Below, in pieces: positions 22,606 through 36,043 of a stretch of 64,000 nt of DNA. The position numbers were made by a program, and so were the translations under genes. This DNA is from Agapanthus africanus (Eukaryota; Streptophyta; Magnoliopsida; Asparagales; Amaryllidaceae): contig JASDDO010000016.1 of assembly GCA_030015575.1 (NCBI GenBank), forward strand, positions 69,189,396 to 69,253,395, given 5' to 3'. The notes beneath the pieces were generated by a model, which was not told where the DNA came from, ran no database searches, and saw nothing but the letters and a program-made list of their open reading frames with translations. The first letter of the stretch is position 1. Each line of letters starts with the position of its first letter.

Positions 22606-23265
22606 TGCAAATTTCAACACTTGAAATTCCCAATAATATTTTACCCCTGGTGACTTATGACCTTAACTATGGTCAACAAATCATAAGCACTAGTCAAGTT
22701 CTACCCGTCATTTCTCGATTAATTAGACCCACCCACATGACCCTTAACTAAGATCAACAAAGTCACATGACTGTCCTAACTAATCGCATCATATGCTACA
22801 TAGGAAGACATTACTTAGCTACCGTACACTGTGCTATAACTAAGGCCAACAAACACAGCACGAATACTAAGTAATCTACTTCCTAAAATGACGGAGGGTT
22901 ACGACAGGTTTTTAAGAAAACCTTTTGCGTAGTGAACTTGATATCGTTGTAGAATCGAGTGATTTTAAATGGAGTGTTTTTGAGGCTTTTCTAGTTTTGC
23001 TAAAAAGGTCACTCCCGGTGAAGGGATCGTCGGCTCTTTCCTTATCGAATAAGGTGCAGGATATTTCACAAATACCGCTATGCAAAGAAAAAACTATAGA
23101 AGAAATCAAAAGACAAACCGAGTGTGTAGCATCTGCTAGTTTCGCTAAAAAGGTCACTTCCGGTGAAGGGATCTCGGCTCTTTCCTTATCGAATAAGGTG
23201 CTGGATATTCTACAAGGAATACCACTATGCAAAGCAAGAACTAGAGCTACCAGTTTTTAAACAAG
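22606..23265 (-). other. Copia-A0 leader, middle part
   Basis: Continues 1-753 after removal of Copia-A. It contains decayed forms of the three TTGACC...AAGG units (about 22660, 22742, 22832) and the 145-bp-period doublet (22975-23245). It is interrupted by Gypsy-2 at ACAAG. No gene is seen. Confidence 0.85.
23261..23265. repeat. TSD of Gypsy-2 (ACAAG), left copy
   Basis: ACAAG precedes TGTAACACC and recurs at 34873-34877 after GTCGTGACA. Confidence 0.95.
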
Positions 23266-26200
23266 TGTAACACCTTAGGATGTGTTAGTGGCTGATTATA
23301 TTTAAATAAAGGGTTTTTAATAAAAAGTTTACCAAATTGAGTTTCAAATATTTTTCCAAATTTAATAAATATTTTTCTAGAATTTTCCTAGGCTTGCACA
23401 TACATGTGCATGTAAACAAGGGTTTAAAATGAGGTTATACCATGATTAGCAACCATGGTGGGTTTAATAATGGGGATTAAGTCTTTTGGGTTTTAATTAA
23501 GTCTATTTAGTTAATTGATAGTTGTGTTAATCTGAAATTGTTTTAGGGTGTTGACTTGAGAGAATGAGAGAGAGAGAATGCATCATGGCAAAGCCCATGC
23601 TTGCATTTAATGATGAGAGAGAAAGGAGGGGTTGACATTGGGAGTTATCATTTCCTCTCATTCTTGTGCTCATTTCTCTCAACCTCTCACTCTCACACCC
23701 TCACACCCACCAGCACAGCAGCAGCAGAAGCAAGCACAGCAGCAGCAAGCAAGCACAGCAGCATCAATGAGCAGTAGCAGCAGCAACAACAACAACTTCA
23801 GCTGCAGCTCCTTCCCTCTACTCCTTCTTCTTCCTCCAGGTCCCTAGGGTCGAGTGTGGGGTATACTTCTTGAACTTACCCCCTAGTTTGCTTAGTTAGT
23901 GAAGTTTAGCTTCGATTAGTGATTAATGGTGTGTTTTAGTGCGATATGTGGTAATTAGTGGGAACTTTGATCAAGTGAAGTGTGTATTGGTTTAAGTAAG
24001 TTGATGGAGTGTTGTTAGGGCCATGTTAACCTATCTTAGCCCCTAATTGCACTAAAATACCACCAGATTGCTATTTGATGCAAATTCATCGTTTTAAAGC
24101 AAATTTTAGCCTTTTGTAATCTGCTATCGACCCAGTGTGTTCATAATAAAGTTGTGATGACTGCAGTATAGTTGTTAGGTGATGATCCCTCAGGTAGAAC
24201 ACGACCCCCAAATTGCCTACTTTGGCCACCGAAAAATTGATTCTGGCCGCAATTTGCGGCAGATGGGGGGACTTGGGTTTGGGTTTGGCTCTCTAGGTGT
24301 CTGCTGCTATCCTTAGACTCATGGCATGTGCAATTTTATTTAATTGTTGCTGTAGAAAAATCTGGAGCTAAACGCCTGTTTCTCGTATTTTTAAACCTTC
24401 GCGACACGCGTGATACGGGTGTGGGTTTGGGGTTTCTGCGTATCGCGACGCGTCGGGGTAGTTTCAGCCGCGTAATCACACGTTTTAGCGTATCGCGCAC
24501 ACGCGCGCTTGGTTTGCGACACGGGTTTCTAGTTTGACCTTAATATCACGTTTTTGTGGATTTGAGCTTATGTGTGATATATTGTGTAATTCTAGGTTCG
24601 CAGGCGAGTGAGACGGACGCTGCGAAGAAGGGGGAAGCAAGTCGTCGGCTACACTTAGCGTGAGACTTCGGTGAGTAGATTTAACATCTACGGGGATATC
24701 GCCCGCATGGCGTTATGCGTCAGGGCTGATAGGACCTTACAGCTATATGTTGCATTTACCCCATTGACTGTCATGCATACTGTTGTTGCATACTGCATTC
24801 CTTTCTATATGTATATAAACTTAGAATTTATAGAACACCGCACTATTACTAACGGTTCATGTTGCACGAGCACTAATCTGCATGTTACACACACACCGTT
24901 AGTAATTGCCATGACACACTCACTGTAGAATTGCCATGATTATATTGCTGTAGTTCATTTCACATATGATTTGATATGATTTTCATAGAAATTGGGAGCC
25001 GCATGATGTCTTTAAAATCTGAAACTATTTTAAAAAGCAGTTTCCCTTTGTACCTATATTATGGCTTGATGTACATAGCACATCGCATTTGATTTACTTA
25101 TTGGTGTTGGATTTTCATATGATTTCTGGTTTTGAGGACTGTGGGATTATTTAAGAAAAAATGCACTATTTGAAAAAGCCGGTTCCTCGTGATATGATAT
25201 TTTAGTGCGTCCACCACGCGTTTTCTCGTTGCTGAGACGTGTGCTTGAAACCCGATTCGAGGTGTTGGATGATCTGTTTGCGGGTTCGTGGTTGACCCGG
25301 TATGGTTCCCCTCGACAAGCTGATCGATGGACTTTGCCGATTGAGTCTGGAGGTGGGCGAGTACCTACCGGTGATTGGTTGGACCTGGCGGTTATCCGGA
25401 GGATACAGACCAGAGTCGAGAGATGGATGCGGGTTGATCCGTACTGCCGGGGCCGATACCGCAGACGGAGCCCTTGGGCTGACCCGGACTTACTGAGCCC
25501 GATATATGAGGATTTGCGTGTCGATGCTCGACACGAGTATTTTATGATATTTTGAGTGCCGATGTTGGGCACTCATGATTCTCAGAGATTTACAGGATTT
25601 GAGGGGCCGAGGAGTGTGCCGGCACCTGAGTTTATTTGGGATTTGGGTGCAGTTTTGGGCACCGATTATTTTTCCACGTTGATATTCCGTGTAGATGTTA
25701 TTTATCCCATACTCAGCATTGATTATCATGTATCTCATCCTGTAGTTATTTTAACTGACAGAGCATTTGCATGATTATTGCACCTACTGCTTGTCGCATA
25801 TAGATCTTACATGCTGGCATATGATAGAGTAGCGCAGTACGTGCATGCTCGCGATTACCTTTATATGTTATCCTCTATTCACGAGTTGGCAACTAACCCC
25901 CGTTGTGCCACAGGATTTGCAGGTTGCCCCTCGGAGTAGTCGCGGCAGGCTGCTTTTTGCATCTTTTGGCTACAGATACCACTATAGTTGGTGTGAGAGC
26001 TGTTTTACTTTTAGGTGGGTTGTGGTATCTGATTACTTTTATTGTACCCCTTTTTGTATCTAGTATTCTCCATCTACCATATATGTACTGGACTCTGAGA
26101 TAGTGTGAGGACGATGATGTATATTTTTTTATTCTGGTATCGAGCTCGTGGGAGCCGACTGTTTATATGCAGTTTATTATTCTGTGATGTTTACTTATTG

Positions 26201-26565
26201 CTCATTCTTCGCTACGGCGTCGTATATTACTCTTGTGGGGATGGTTTCCGCGGGTGGGTGTGATTTTCTCCCATTTGGGATGCTTTATTTCATTAGATCT
26301 TATTTTCGCTTATATCCTATTTTATACCCGATTTCGGGGTTACTTTTACAAAGGAAATGCTGCCAAAATTATTTAATTGATAACGTGACTTTAAAAGAAC
26401 TTATTGAGCTATTTTAGGTTTTCTAAATGTTTTAACTAAATGTTTTCAACACTCGTTGCTTTTATATGGTTTTGATTTCTGGGTTCGGCTTACTTAGTTG
26501 CGTTACTCCTGTAGACGTTGCGTGGTTAAGTGCCGGTCACGAGTCGAAATATTCGGGTCATGACA
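23266..26565 (+). repeat. Gypsy-2 5' LTR
   Basis: Begins TGTAACACCTTAGG and ends GGGTCATGACA. It contains a CAG/CAA-rich patch (about 23705-23805) and a stretch around 25200-25500 resembling the 3' half of the Gypsy-1 LTR. Frames of 60-140 codons within it are found in both LTRs and encode nothing recognisable. Confidence 0.95.
23705..23805 (+). repeat. CAG/CAA-rich low-complexity tract
   Basis: Irregular CAG, CAA and AAG triplets. The matching tract in the other LTR (about 31990-32100) differs by several triplet-sized indels, so it behaves like a microsatellite. Confidence 0.75.
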
Positions 26566-26568
26566 AAG

Positions 26569-26580
26569 TTGGTATCAAAG
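26569..26580 (+). other. Primer-binding site (Gypsy-2)
   Basis: TTGGTATCAAAG lies three bases after the LTR. It differs by one base from the standard Met-tRNA site TGGTATCAGAGC found in the other elements, probably through decay. Confidence 0.8.
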
Positions 26581-26800
26581 CGTTGGTTTTACCTTTCGGA
26601 GTGTAGGATGACTTTGGTATGATGGAGTAGGTAGCTGAAGCAGAGTGGCGTAGCGTGCGTATGTTCCGCGGCATACTCACGACACGATACTCCGCCAAAG
26701 CGACCTTAGAACTTATTGATTTAAATTCATTCTTGAGTATATATATTCTTGCGATTCGATTTCCGTATTCTTGTCGAATCCTAATTTCCTTTCAGCCATT

Positions 26801-29800
26801 ATGCCGCCAAAAACTACGAGGGCGCAGAGAGCGGCCGCGAGGGCCAAGATTCGAGTTGATTCGTCTGAGACGAGGACTGATCCGGGCAGTACACCGGTTG
26901 TACCCGAGCAGGCTGTTCCTCCTGTGATAGATCAGATCGCCACGCTAGGTGCTGGTATGCAGAAGATGCGCCAGACGGTGGGATCCAGCATGCAGGAGAT
27001 GCGCCAGATGATAGGATCGCTAGTTGAGACGCTTCGAGCGCAGCGACCAGAGATAGCTCCACCCGTTACAAAGACCGCGATGGTACATACCGCATAGCCA
27101 GTTGCCCCTGCAGCCACGGAGGTGATTACAGTATTGCTATCAGAGTTTATGAGGCTGAAGCCTCCGGTCTTCACAGGCACCGATACAGCCGAGGACCCAC
27201 AGTCTTTCATTGATAGGATGGCTCGGATATGCCGTTCCCTCAGATGCGCAGATGCGAGATGGGTTGAGTTCCCGAGCTTTCGCCTCGAAGGTCTTGCGCA
27301 GAAGTGGTGTGAATCTGTCGAGAAGGGTAGAGCGGCATGTCTTCCTCCTATGACCTGGACAGAGTTCGTGGCACTATTCCTTGCCCGCTTTCTCCCACTG
27401 AGTGTCAGAGATGCTAGAGCACGCAGGTTCGAGTCTTTACGCCAGACTCCGGAGATGTCAGTGGCAGAGTATGACGTGCTGTTTACAGAGCTATCAGTTT
27501 ATGCCCCGTATTTATTGGCTACTGAGGAGTTGCGAGTCAAGAGATTTGTTCGAGGCTTGCTTACACCACTATTCCTTGCGATCAGTGCGCAGCATTACGA
27601 GACATATGCAGCAGCGGTAGACGCAACCCTATTAGTCAAGGAGCGCCTTGCTGAGACTTCGGTAGTTCCAAAGCCGAAGAGAGTTCGTACTGGTATATCA
27701 GCACAGAGACAGACATTCAGACGCCGCGGCAGGTATCGTTCAGGTATGAGGAGTGGCGGAGATTCGGGACGAGGCCAGATGTTTAGTTCGTATCCATGAG
27801 AGAGTCTGCAGTCGTCGCGAGGTTGCTATAGATGCGGCAGTCTACTTCACCTCGTCAGAGATTGTCCTGAGATACACCGGAGGGAGACAGCAGCACCTCA
27901 TGTTACCTTACCACCTTCACCACCCCAGAGGGCGTTGCCTGTTGTACCTATTGTTGCTCCGCGTTAGACTCATACACAGAGAGGTCGTGAGCATGGAGGA
28001 GTTGCTTAGAGAGGACGGGATGACTGAGGCAGAGGGCAGTCAGTCACCGATGGAGGACGGGCGCGGGTTTTTGCTTTGACGCATCAGGACGTGCAGGCAT
28101 CCAATGCTGCGGTCTCCGGTATCCTTCCAGTATGTTCTGTTGATGCACATGTGTTATTCGATACCGGATCCACGCACTCGTACGTATCCACACACTTTTT
28201 TCCGAGTTTGGGTAGAGAGTCCGGTTTGCTTGATCAGCCGCTGGTTGTGACCACTCCTATGGGAGAGTCGTTTGTTGCTAGGCACGTGTTCCGATCATGT
28301 ACCGTCTGTATTGGCAAGAGAGAGTTGCCTGTCGATTTGATCCTTCTTGAGATGCTGGACTTCGACGTTCTTTTGGGCATGGATTGGTTAGCCACATGCT
28401 ATGCTTCTGTGGACTGCCGTGAGAAGATAGTTAGATTCTGTTTTCCTGGCGAGTCGGTTTTTGTTGTGTTGGGGGACCGTGGTGCCGCCCCTCACAGTGT
28501 GATTTCTTCTTTTCGCGCTGGACAGCTTTTGAGGAAGGGATGTCAGGGATTTCTCGCCTATGTTTGCAATGCTAGCGCTACAGGGGTTCCGTTGGATCAG
28601 GTTCCGGTTGTTAGCGAGTTTCCTCATGTGTTCCCTGACGAGCTTCCTGGGCTACCGCCCGAGCGTGACATTTCTTTCTGTGTTGATTTGGTTCCTGGCA
28701 CGGGGCCTATTTCCATACAGCCTTATCAGATGGCCCCGGCGGAACTTCGAGAATTGAAGGGTCAGTTGCAAGAATTGCTGGATAAAAGACTTATTCGACC
28801 CAGTGTTTCTCCTTGGGGTGCTCCAGTCCTGTTCGTCAAGAAGAAGGACGGCAGTTTGCGTCTGTGTATCGACTACCGCCGGCTGAACAGGGTAACAGTG
28901 CGGAACTGATATCCCTTGGCACGTATCGACGATTTGTTCGACCAGCTTCAGGGGGCAGGATACTTTTCGAGGATCCATTTACGATCGGGCTATCATCAGC
29001 TGCGAGTTCGACAGGAGGACATTCCTAGGACAGCTTTCCGTACGCGCTACGGCCATTATGAGTTTTTGGTGATGTCGTTCGGACTCACCAATGCCCCAGC
29101 AGCATTCATAGAATTGATGAACCGTATTTTCCGGCCATATCTGGATCTGTTCATCATAGTATTCATTGATGATATCTTGGTGTATTCCCGGAGTAGTGAG
29201 GAGCACGAGCAGCACTGCGGATTACACTGCAGACTTTGAGGGAGCACCAGCTTTACGCGAAATTCTCCAAGTGTGCTTTCTGGCTGGACAGCGTAGACTT
29301 CTTGGGGCATGTGATTTCACGAGACAGTATATGTGTAGACCCGAGGAAGATCGGGGCCATTCAGCGTTGGCCCAGACCCACATCAGTTACGGAGATTCGC
29401 AGCTTTTTGGGGTTGGCTGGTTACTACAGGCGATTTGTGCAGGACTTCTCCAGTATTGCTACACCTTTGACCGGGTTGACCCGGAAGGGAGTTCCTTTTG
29501 ATTGGACGGAGCAGTGCGAGCACAGTTCTCAGCAGCTATGGACTCGGCTGACTACGGCACCGGTGTTATCATTGCCTACAGGATCAGGCGGATTTATGGT
29601 CTATTGTGATGCTTCTCGAGTGGGGATAGGGTGCGTATTGATGCAGCATGACAGGGTGATCGCGTATGCTTCGCGACAATTGAAGAAACATGAACAGAAC
29701 TACCCCACTCACGATTTGGAGATGGCTGCAATGGTCTTTGCACTTAAGATCTGGCCACATTACCTATACGGCGAGTCGTGCCAGATATTCACTGATCACA

Positions 29801-31551
29801 AGAGTTTAAAGTATATATTTCAGCAGCGAGACCTAAACCTTAGACAGCGCCGATGGATGGAGTTAGTGAAGGATTACGACTGCGAGATCTTGTATCACCC
29901 GGGCAAGGCGAATGTAGTGGCGGATGCTTTGAGCAGGAGGCCCGAGGGTAGTCTATCTTGTTTGAGCGCAGTACAGGGGCAGTCGTCGGCAGATTGGCAG
30001 ATATTATGCGACAGCCGAGTGCAGTTCGAGTTCACGCCGATCGGAGGACAGATTGCGCATGTTCGTGCACACCGACAGTTGCTTGACCTTATACATGAGG
30101 CACAACACAGTGATGACCGATGTTCGGAGATCAGGACGTAGATTGGACAGGGCAGATTTTCCGAGTTCGTGATCAATGATCAGGGGATGCTGAGATTTGG
30201 GACTAGACTCTGCATACCAGATGCTGAGGGGCTGCGGCGTGAGATTCTTGAGGAGGCACATCGATCGGTGTACAACATCCATCCCGGTTCCACCAAGATG
30301 TATCATGATATGAGAGATGTTTACTGGTGGGACGGAATGAAGAGGGACATCGCGGATTTCGTGTCGAGATGCCTGACTTGTCAGCAACTCAAGGCCGATC
30401 ACCAGAGGCCCGCGGGAGAGTTACAGCCGTTACCCATTCCGGAGTGGAAATGGGAGCAGATTTCGATGGATTTCGTTGTGGGTCTACCTAGGACTAGGCG
30501 AGGGTATGAATCCATTTGGGTGAACGTGGATCGTCTGACGAAAGCGGATCACTTCCTGTCAGTGAAGACGACTTTCGGATTTTCTCAGTACGCCCAGATT
30601 TACATCGACGAGATAGTACGACTGCGTGGAGTCCCGACGTGTATCATGTCCGACAAAGGCACCCAGTTTACCAGCCGACTATGTCAGAGACTTCAGGAGG
30701 CTTTGGGCACACGCTTGAGTTTCAGCATAACATTTCATCCGCAGACCGACGACCAGTCAGAGCGGATGATTCAAACTCTCGAGGACATGCTCCGAGCGTG
30801 CGTTTTAGACTTTGGTGGTAGCTGGGATCATCATTTACCCTTGGTGGAGTTCTCCTACAACAATAGTTTCCAGGATACTATTCAGATGGCACCTTTCGAG
30901 GCTCTGTATGGGAGGAGATGTAGATCGCCCGTCTGCTCGACAGAGCTCAGTGAGAGCAGTATTTTGGGGCCCCAGATTGTACAGGAGACGACCGAGAAGA
31001 TACAGCTGATTCGAGACAGGATGAGAACAGCTCAGAGCAGGCAGAGATCGTATGCTGACAGGCGCCGCCGCAGATTAGAGTTCGCGGTTGGAGATCATGT
31101 TTTTCTTAGGGTCTCTCCGATGAAGGGAGTGATGAGGTTTGGACGGAAGGGAAAGCTTAGCCCCAGATTCATAGGTCCCTTCGAGTTCCTCGAGCGTGTG
31201 GGCGCAGTAGCTTATCGTTTGGCTCTTCCACTCGACTTCCCAGATGTTCACCCCGTGTTCAACGTGTCGATGCTTCGCAGATACCTACATGACCCTTCGC
31301 ACATGATTCATCATCAGACCGTTCAGCTCGAGCGTGACCTTTCATTCACCGAGCAGCTAGTCATGATATTGGACCGGTAGGTGAAGAAACTTAGATCAAA
31401 GGTCTTGCCATCAGTGAAGGTGCTTTGGCGCAGCCCGAGTGGTGAGGAGATCATTTGGGAGGCCGAGGGCGAGATGTGGAACAAGTTCCCTCATCTCTTT
31501 GAAGGTATGCGTAGCTTTATATTTTCAAATTCGGGGACGAATTTCTTTTAA
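26801..31551 (+). pseudogene. gag-pol: Gypsy-2 gag-pol with chromodomain, eight premature stops and one frameshift
   Basis: A single frame from MPPKTTRAQR at 26801. Gag occupies about residues 1-330, followed by a CCHC knuckle (CYRCGSLLHLVRDC, from 27824). Protease has [11 protein letters not shown] (Asp at 28160). RT begins with [16 protein letters not shown] and has FIDDILVYS near 29162-29188. RNase H has [11 protein letters not shown]. Integrase has CLTCQQLKADHQRP, SDKGTQFTS and DDQSERMIQTLE. The chromodomain spans about 31366-31500 (ILDR, KVLWR, IIWEAE). Stops at 27095, 27797, 27965, 28007, 28025, 28907, 30139 and 31378 are all TAG or TGA. One base is lost near 29215, after which the frame shifts and stays open to TAA at 31549-31551. 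Chromodomains direct chromovirus integration to marked chromatin. This copy cannot make a full polyprotein. Confidence 0.92.
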
Positions 31552-31561
31552 GGGGGGAGAT
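31551..31561 (+). other. Polypurine tract (Gypsy-2)
   Basis: AGGGGGGAGAT overlaps the last base of the stop codon and abuts the 3' LTR. Confidence 0.9.
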
Positions 31562-34500
31562 TGTAACACCTTAGGATGTGTTAGTGGCTAATTATATTTA
31601 AATAAAGGATTTTTAATAAAAAGTTTACCAAATTGAGTTTCAAATATTTTTCCAAATTTAATAAATGTTTTTCTAGAATTTTCCTAGGCTTGCACACACA
31701 TGTGCATGTAAACTAGGGTTTAAAATGAGGTTATACCATGATTAGCAACCATGGTGGGTTTAATAATGGGGATTAACTCTTTCGGGTTTTAATTAAGTCT
31801 ATTTAGTTAATTGATGGTTGTGTTAATTTGAAATTGTTTTGGGGTGTTGACTTGAGAGAATGAGAGAGAGAGAGTGCATCATGGCAAAGCCCATGCTTGC
31901 ATTTAATGATGAGATAGAAAGGAGGGTTGACATTGGGAGTTATCATTTCCTCTCATTCTTGTGCTCATTTCTCTCAACCTCTCACTCTCACACCCTCACA
32001 CCCACCAGCACAGCAGCAGCAGAAGCAAGCACAGCAGCAGCAGCAAGCAGGCACAGCAGCAGCAGTGAGCAGCAGTAACAGCAACAACAGCAACAACTTC
32101 AGCTGCAGCTCCTTCCCTCTACTCCTTCTTCTTCCTCCAGCTCCTTAGGGTCGAGTGTGGGGTATACTTCTTGAACTTACCCCCTAGTTTGCTTAGTTAG
32201 TGAAGTTTAGCTTCGAATAGTGATTAATGGTGCGTTTTAGTGCGATATGTGGTAATTAGTGGGAACTTTGATCAAGTGAAGTGTGTATTGGTTTAAGTAA
32301 GTTGATGGAGTGTTGTTAGGGCCATGTTAACCTAGCTTAGCCCCTAATTGCACTAAAATACCACCAGATTGCTATTTGAAGCAAATTCATCGTTTTTAAG
32401 CAAATTTTAGCTTTCTGTAATCTGCTATCGACCTAGTGTGTTCATAATAAAATTCTGATGACTGCAGTATAGTTGTTAGGTGCTGATCCCTCAGGTAGAA
32501 CACGACCCCCAAATTCCCTACTTTGGCTGCCGAAAAATTGATTCTGGCCGCAATTTGCGGCCAGATGGGGGGGGACTTGGGTTTGGGTTTGGCTCTCTAG
32601 GTGTCTGCTGCTATCTTTAGACTCATGGCATGTGCAATTTTATTTAATTGTTGCTGTAGAAAAATCTGGAGCTAAATACCTGTTTCTCATATTTTTAAAC
32701 CTTTGTGACACGCGTGATACGTTTGTGGGTTTGGGGTTTCTGTGTATCGCGACGCGTCGGGGTAGTTTCAGGCGCGTAATCACACGTTTTAGCGTATCGC
32801 GCACACGCGCGCTTGGTTTGCGATGCGGGTTTCTAGTTTGACCTTAATATCACGTTTTTGTGGATTTGAGCTTATGTGTGATATATTGTGTAATTCTAGG
32901 TTCGCAGGCGAGTGAGACGGACGCTGCGAAGAAGGGGAAACAAGTCGTCGGCTACACTTAGCGCGAGACTTCGGTGAGTAGATTTAACATCTACGGGGAT
33001 ATCGCCCGCATGGCGTTATGCGTCAGGGCTGATAGGACCTTATAGCTAAATGTTGCATTTACCCCATTGACTGTTATGGATACTATTGTTGCATACTGCA
33101 TTCCCTTCTATATGTATGTAAACTTAGAATTGATAGAACACCGCACTATTACTAACGGTTCATGTTGCACGAGCACTAATCTGCATGTTACACACACACC
33201 GTTAGTAATTGCCATGACACACTCACTGTAGAATTTCCATGATTATATTGCTGTAGTTCATTTCACATATGATTCGATATGATTTTCATAGAAATTGGGG
33301 GCCGCATGATGTCTTTAAAATCTGAAACTATTTTAAAAAGCGGTTTCCCCTTGTACCTATATTATGGCTTGATGTACATAGCACATCGCATTTGATTTAC
33401 TTATTGGTGTTGAATTTTCATGTGATTTCTGGTTTTGAGGACCGTGGGATTATTTAAGAAAAAATGCACTATTTGAAAAAACCGGTTCCTCGTGATATGA
33501 TATTTTGGTGCGTCCACCACGCGTTTTCTCGGTGCTGAGACGTGTGCTTGAAACCCGATTTGAGGTGTTGGATGATCCGTTTGCGGGTTCGTGGTGGACC
33601 CGGTATGGTTCCCCTCTGCAAGATGATCGAAGGACTTTGCCGATTGAGCCTGGAGGTGGGCGAGTACCTATCGGTGATTGGTTGGACCTGGCGGTTATCC
33701 GGAGGATACTGACCAGAGTCGAGAGATGGATGCGGGATGATCCGTACTGCCGGGGCCGAGGGCTGATACCGCAGACGGAGCTTGTGGGCTGACCCGGACT
33801 TACGGAGCCCGATATATAAGGATTTGCGTGTCGATACTGGACACGAGTATTTTATGATATTTTGAGTGCCGATGTTGGGCACTCGTGATTCTCAGAGATT
33901 TACAGGATTTGAGGGCCGAGGAGAGTGCCGGCGCCTGAGTTTATTTGGGATTTGGGTGCAGTTTTGGGCACCGATTATTTTTCCACGTTGATATTCCGTG
34001 TAGATGTTATTTATCCTATGCTCAGCATTGATTATCATGTATCTCATCCTGTAGTTATTTTACCTGACAGAGCATTTGCATGATTATTGCACCTACTGCT
34101 TGTCGCATATAAATCTTACTTGTTGGCATATGATAGAGTAGCGCAGTACGTGCATGCTCGCAATTACCTTTATATGTTATCTCTATTCACGAGTTGGCAA
34201 CTCACCCCCGTTGTGCCACAGTATTTGCAGGTTGCCCCTCGGAGTAGTCGCGGCAGGCTGCTTTTTGCATCTTTTGGCTACAGATACCACTACAGTTGGT
34301 GTGAGAGCTGTTTTGCTTTTATGTGGGTTGTGGTATCTGATTACTTTTATTGTACTCCTTTTGTATCTAGTATTCTCCATCTACTATATATGTACTGGAC
34401 TTAGAGACAGCGTGAGGACGATGATGTATATTTTTGTATTCTGGTGTCGAGCTCGTGGGAGCCGACTATTTATATGCAGTTTATTATTCTGTGATGTTTA

Positions 34501-34872
34501 CTTATTGCTCATTCTTCGCTACGGCATCGTATATTACTCTTGTGGGGATGTTTTCCGCCGGTGGGCATGATTGCTCCCGTTTAGGGATGCTTTATTTCAT
34601 TAGATCTCATTTTCACTTATATCATGTTTTATACCCGATTTCGGGGTTACTTTTACAAAGGAAATGCTGCCAAAATTAATTAAATGATAACGTGACTTTA
34701 AAAGAACTTATTGAGCTATTTTAGGTTTTCTAAATGTTTTAACTAAAAGTTTTCAACACTCGTTGCTTTTATATGGTTTTGATTTCTGGGTTCGGCTTAC
34801 TTAGTCGCGTTACGCCTGTAGACGTTGCGTGGTTAAGTGTCGGTCACGAGTCGAAATATTCGGGTCGTGACA
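31562..34872 (+). repeat. Gypsy-2 3' LTR
   Basis: A 3311-bp copy of 23266-26565 with scattered substitutions and small indels, ending GGGTCGTGACA. Confidence 0.95.
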
Positions 34873-34877
34873 ACAAG

Positions 34878-36043
34878 TTTCTACAACATCTTTAGGTTTC
34901 TTTTATTTCATTAATCTCATTAATGAAGTCCCATCATTTAAATCACATAATCATCACAGATAAATACAACGTACGCTTATGCCATCCGCATTCGTCTCGA
35001 TGTCCCGTCATGCACCGTTAGGTTAGGTAACTAACGGCATAGCGGGGCAAGACTAGTGTGGGTGTAAAACATAAGCAACGTCTATATAATATATCATATA
35101 TACTATATACAGTATCTATCTGAACATATCTCATGATTACATCACAGATAACGCAGCAGAAAGAAAAAACCATATGAAATATTGGATATACTAGGACGTC
35201 CGTATTTTATTTTGAGCCTGTATAAAATACGGATTCCACGGTCGTGATGAATAGCCAATCCCACACCCCTAGACCCCTACGAGAGCGGCAAGCAACCCTA
35301 CCAATTCTAGAGTTGGGAGACCCGGACTCGGCTCCTCGAGATGGTCTCCCACTGGGCCCTAGAACCCGGTCACTTGTACTCCCCGCCATGGGTCTATCCT
35401 AATGCGAAAAAGTAAATAAGATACAATGATGACATCATCCTCAGCCCGGAAGTTCCCCAATAAAAGAATATTACATACAATGAATTTTACATGAATGAAA
35501 AAGAAAAACTCTCATCTTACATAAAAAAAACCCGGCTATTCAAACACGACGATCCAATATAACATATCCAGCAACACATAATATCACATATCATCAACGT
35601 AAGTAAATATGCGTATCCCAATTGTCGTTGATATATAACAACGAAACCGACGATACACCACATATTACACTTACGGTCGCAGAAAATAAAGCGTAAAACT
35701 ACAACAGTTGGAATCCGCAACCTCCTTAGACATCGCATGCCTAACCAAATGAATTCCTTAGACATCGCACGCCTAACAATTATAAACCCCGCATTTTAGT
35801 CTCATTATCGAAAACACTTTTCAATATCTAGTCGGGCAATTCAAAAAGATTCCCGACATTCTGATCGAATGCTCGTCGCAAACTTTAGTAGACGGCCGCA
35901 CCCCCGGATGCCGTCGACGAAGTGCACTAAGGCGGAACACCGCTGCCGCGAGCACCCGAACGGATGCTTTTGGCGACGGGGTTCTCCTACAGTCACTTGG
36001 TCGGGGCTATGGGGCATGGCTGTCTATTAAGTTTACCGGCGGG
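34878..36043 (-). other. Copia-A0 leader, upstream part
   Basis: Continues from 23265 after removal of Gypsy-2 and aligns with the Copia-B leader (about 57650-58810). It keeps the GAATAGCC/GGCTATTC pair, the CGTTAG hairpin (35016-35036), the 19-bp repeat and the segment absent from Copia-A (about 35840-36043). It is cut by the Athila-like LTR. The A0 primer site and 5' LTR should lie beyond the right edge. Confidence 0.85.

Larger units (their letters stand above)
23266..34872 (+). mobile_element. Gypsy-2: Tekay-like chromovirus retrotransposon, decayed
   Basis: LTRs of 3300 and 3311 bp flank a 5.0-kb interior with a Met-tRNA-type primer site, one long gag-pol frame and a purine tract. RT and RNase H precede integrase, which is diagnostic of Ty3/gypsy, and a chromodomain follows integrase. 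The LTRs differ by about 2.5% in the first 800 bp plus small indels, so it is older than Gypsy-1 and Copia-C. Confidence 0.94.

Noticed and set aside
25205-25555. 116-codon frame and its antisense 141-codon frame in Gypsy-2 LTR
   Set aside because: Overlapping frames on both strands in a GC-rich LTR patch; not preserved in length in the other LTR.
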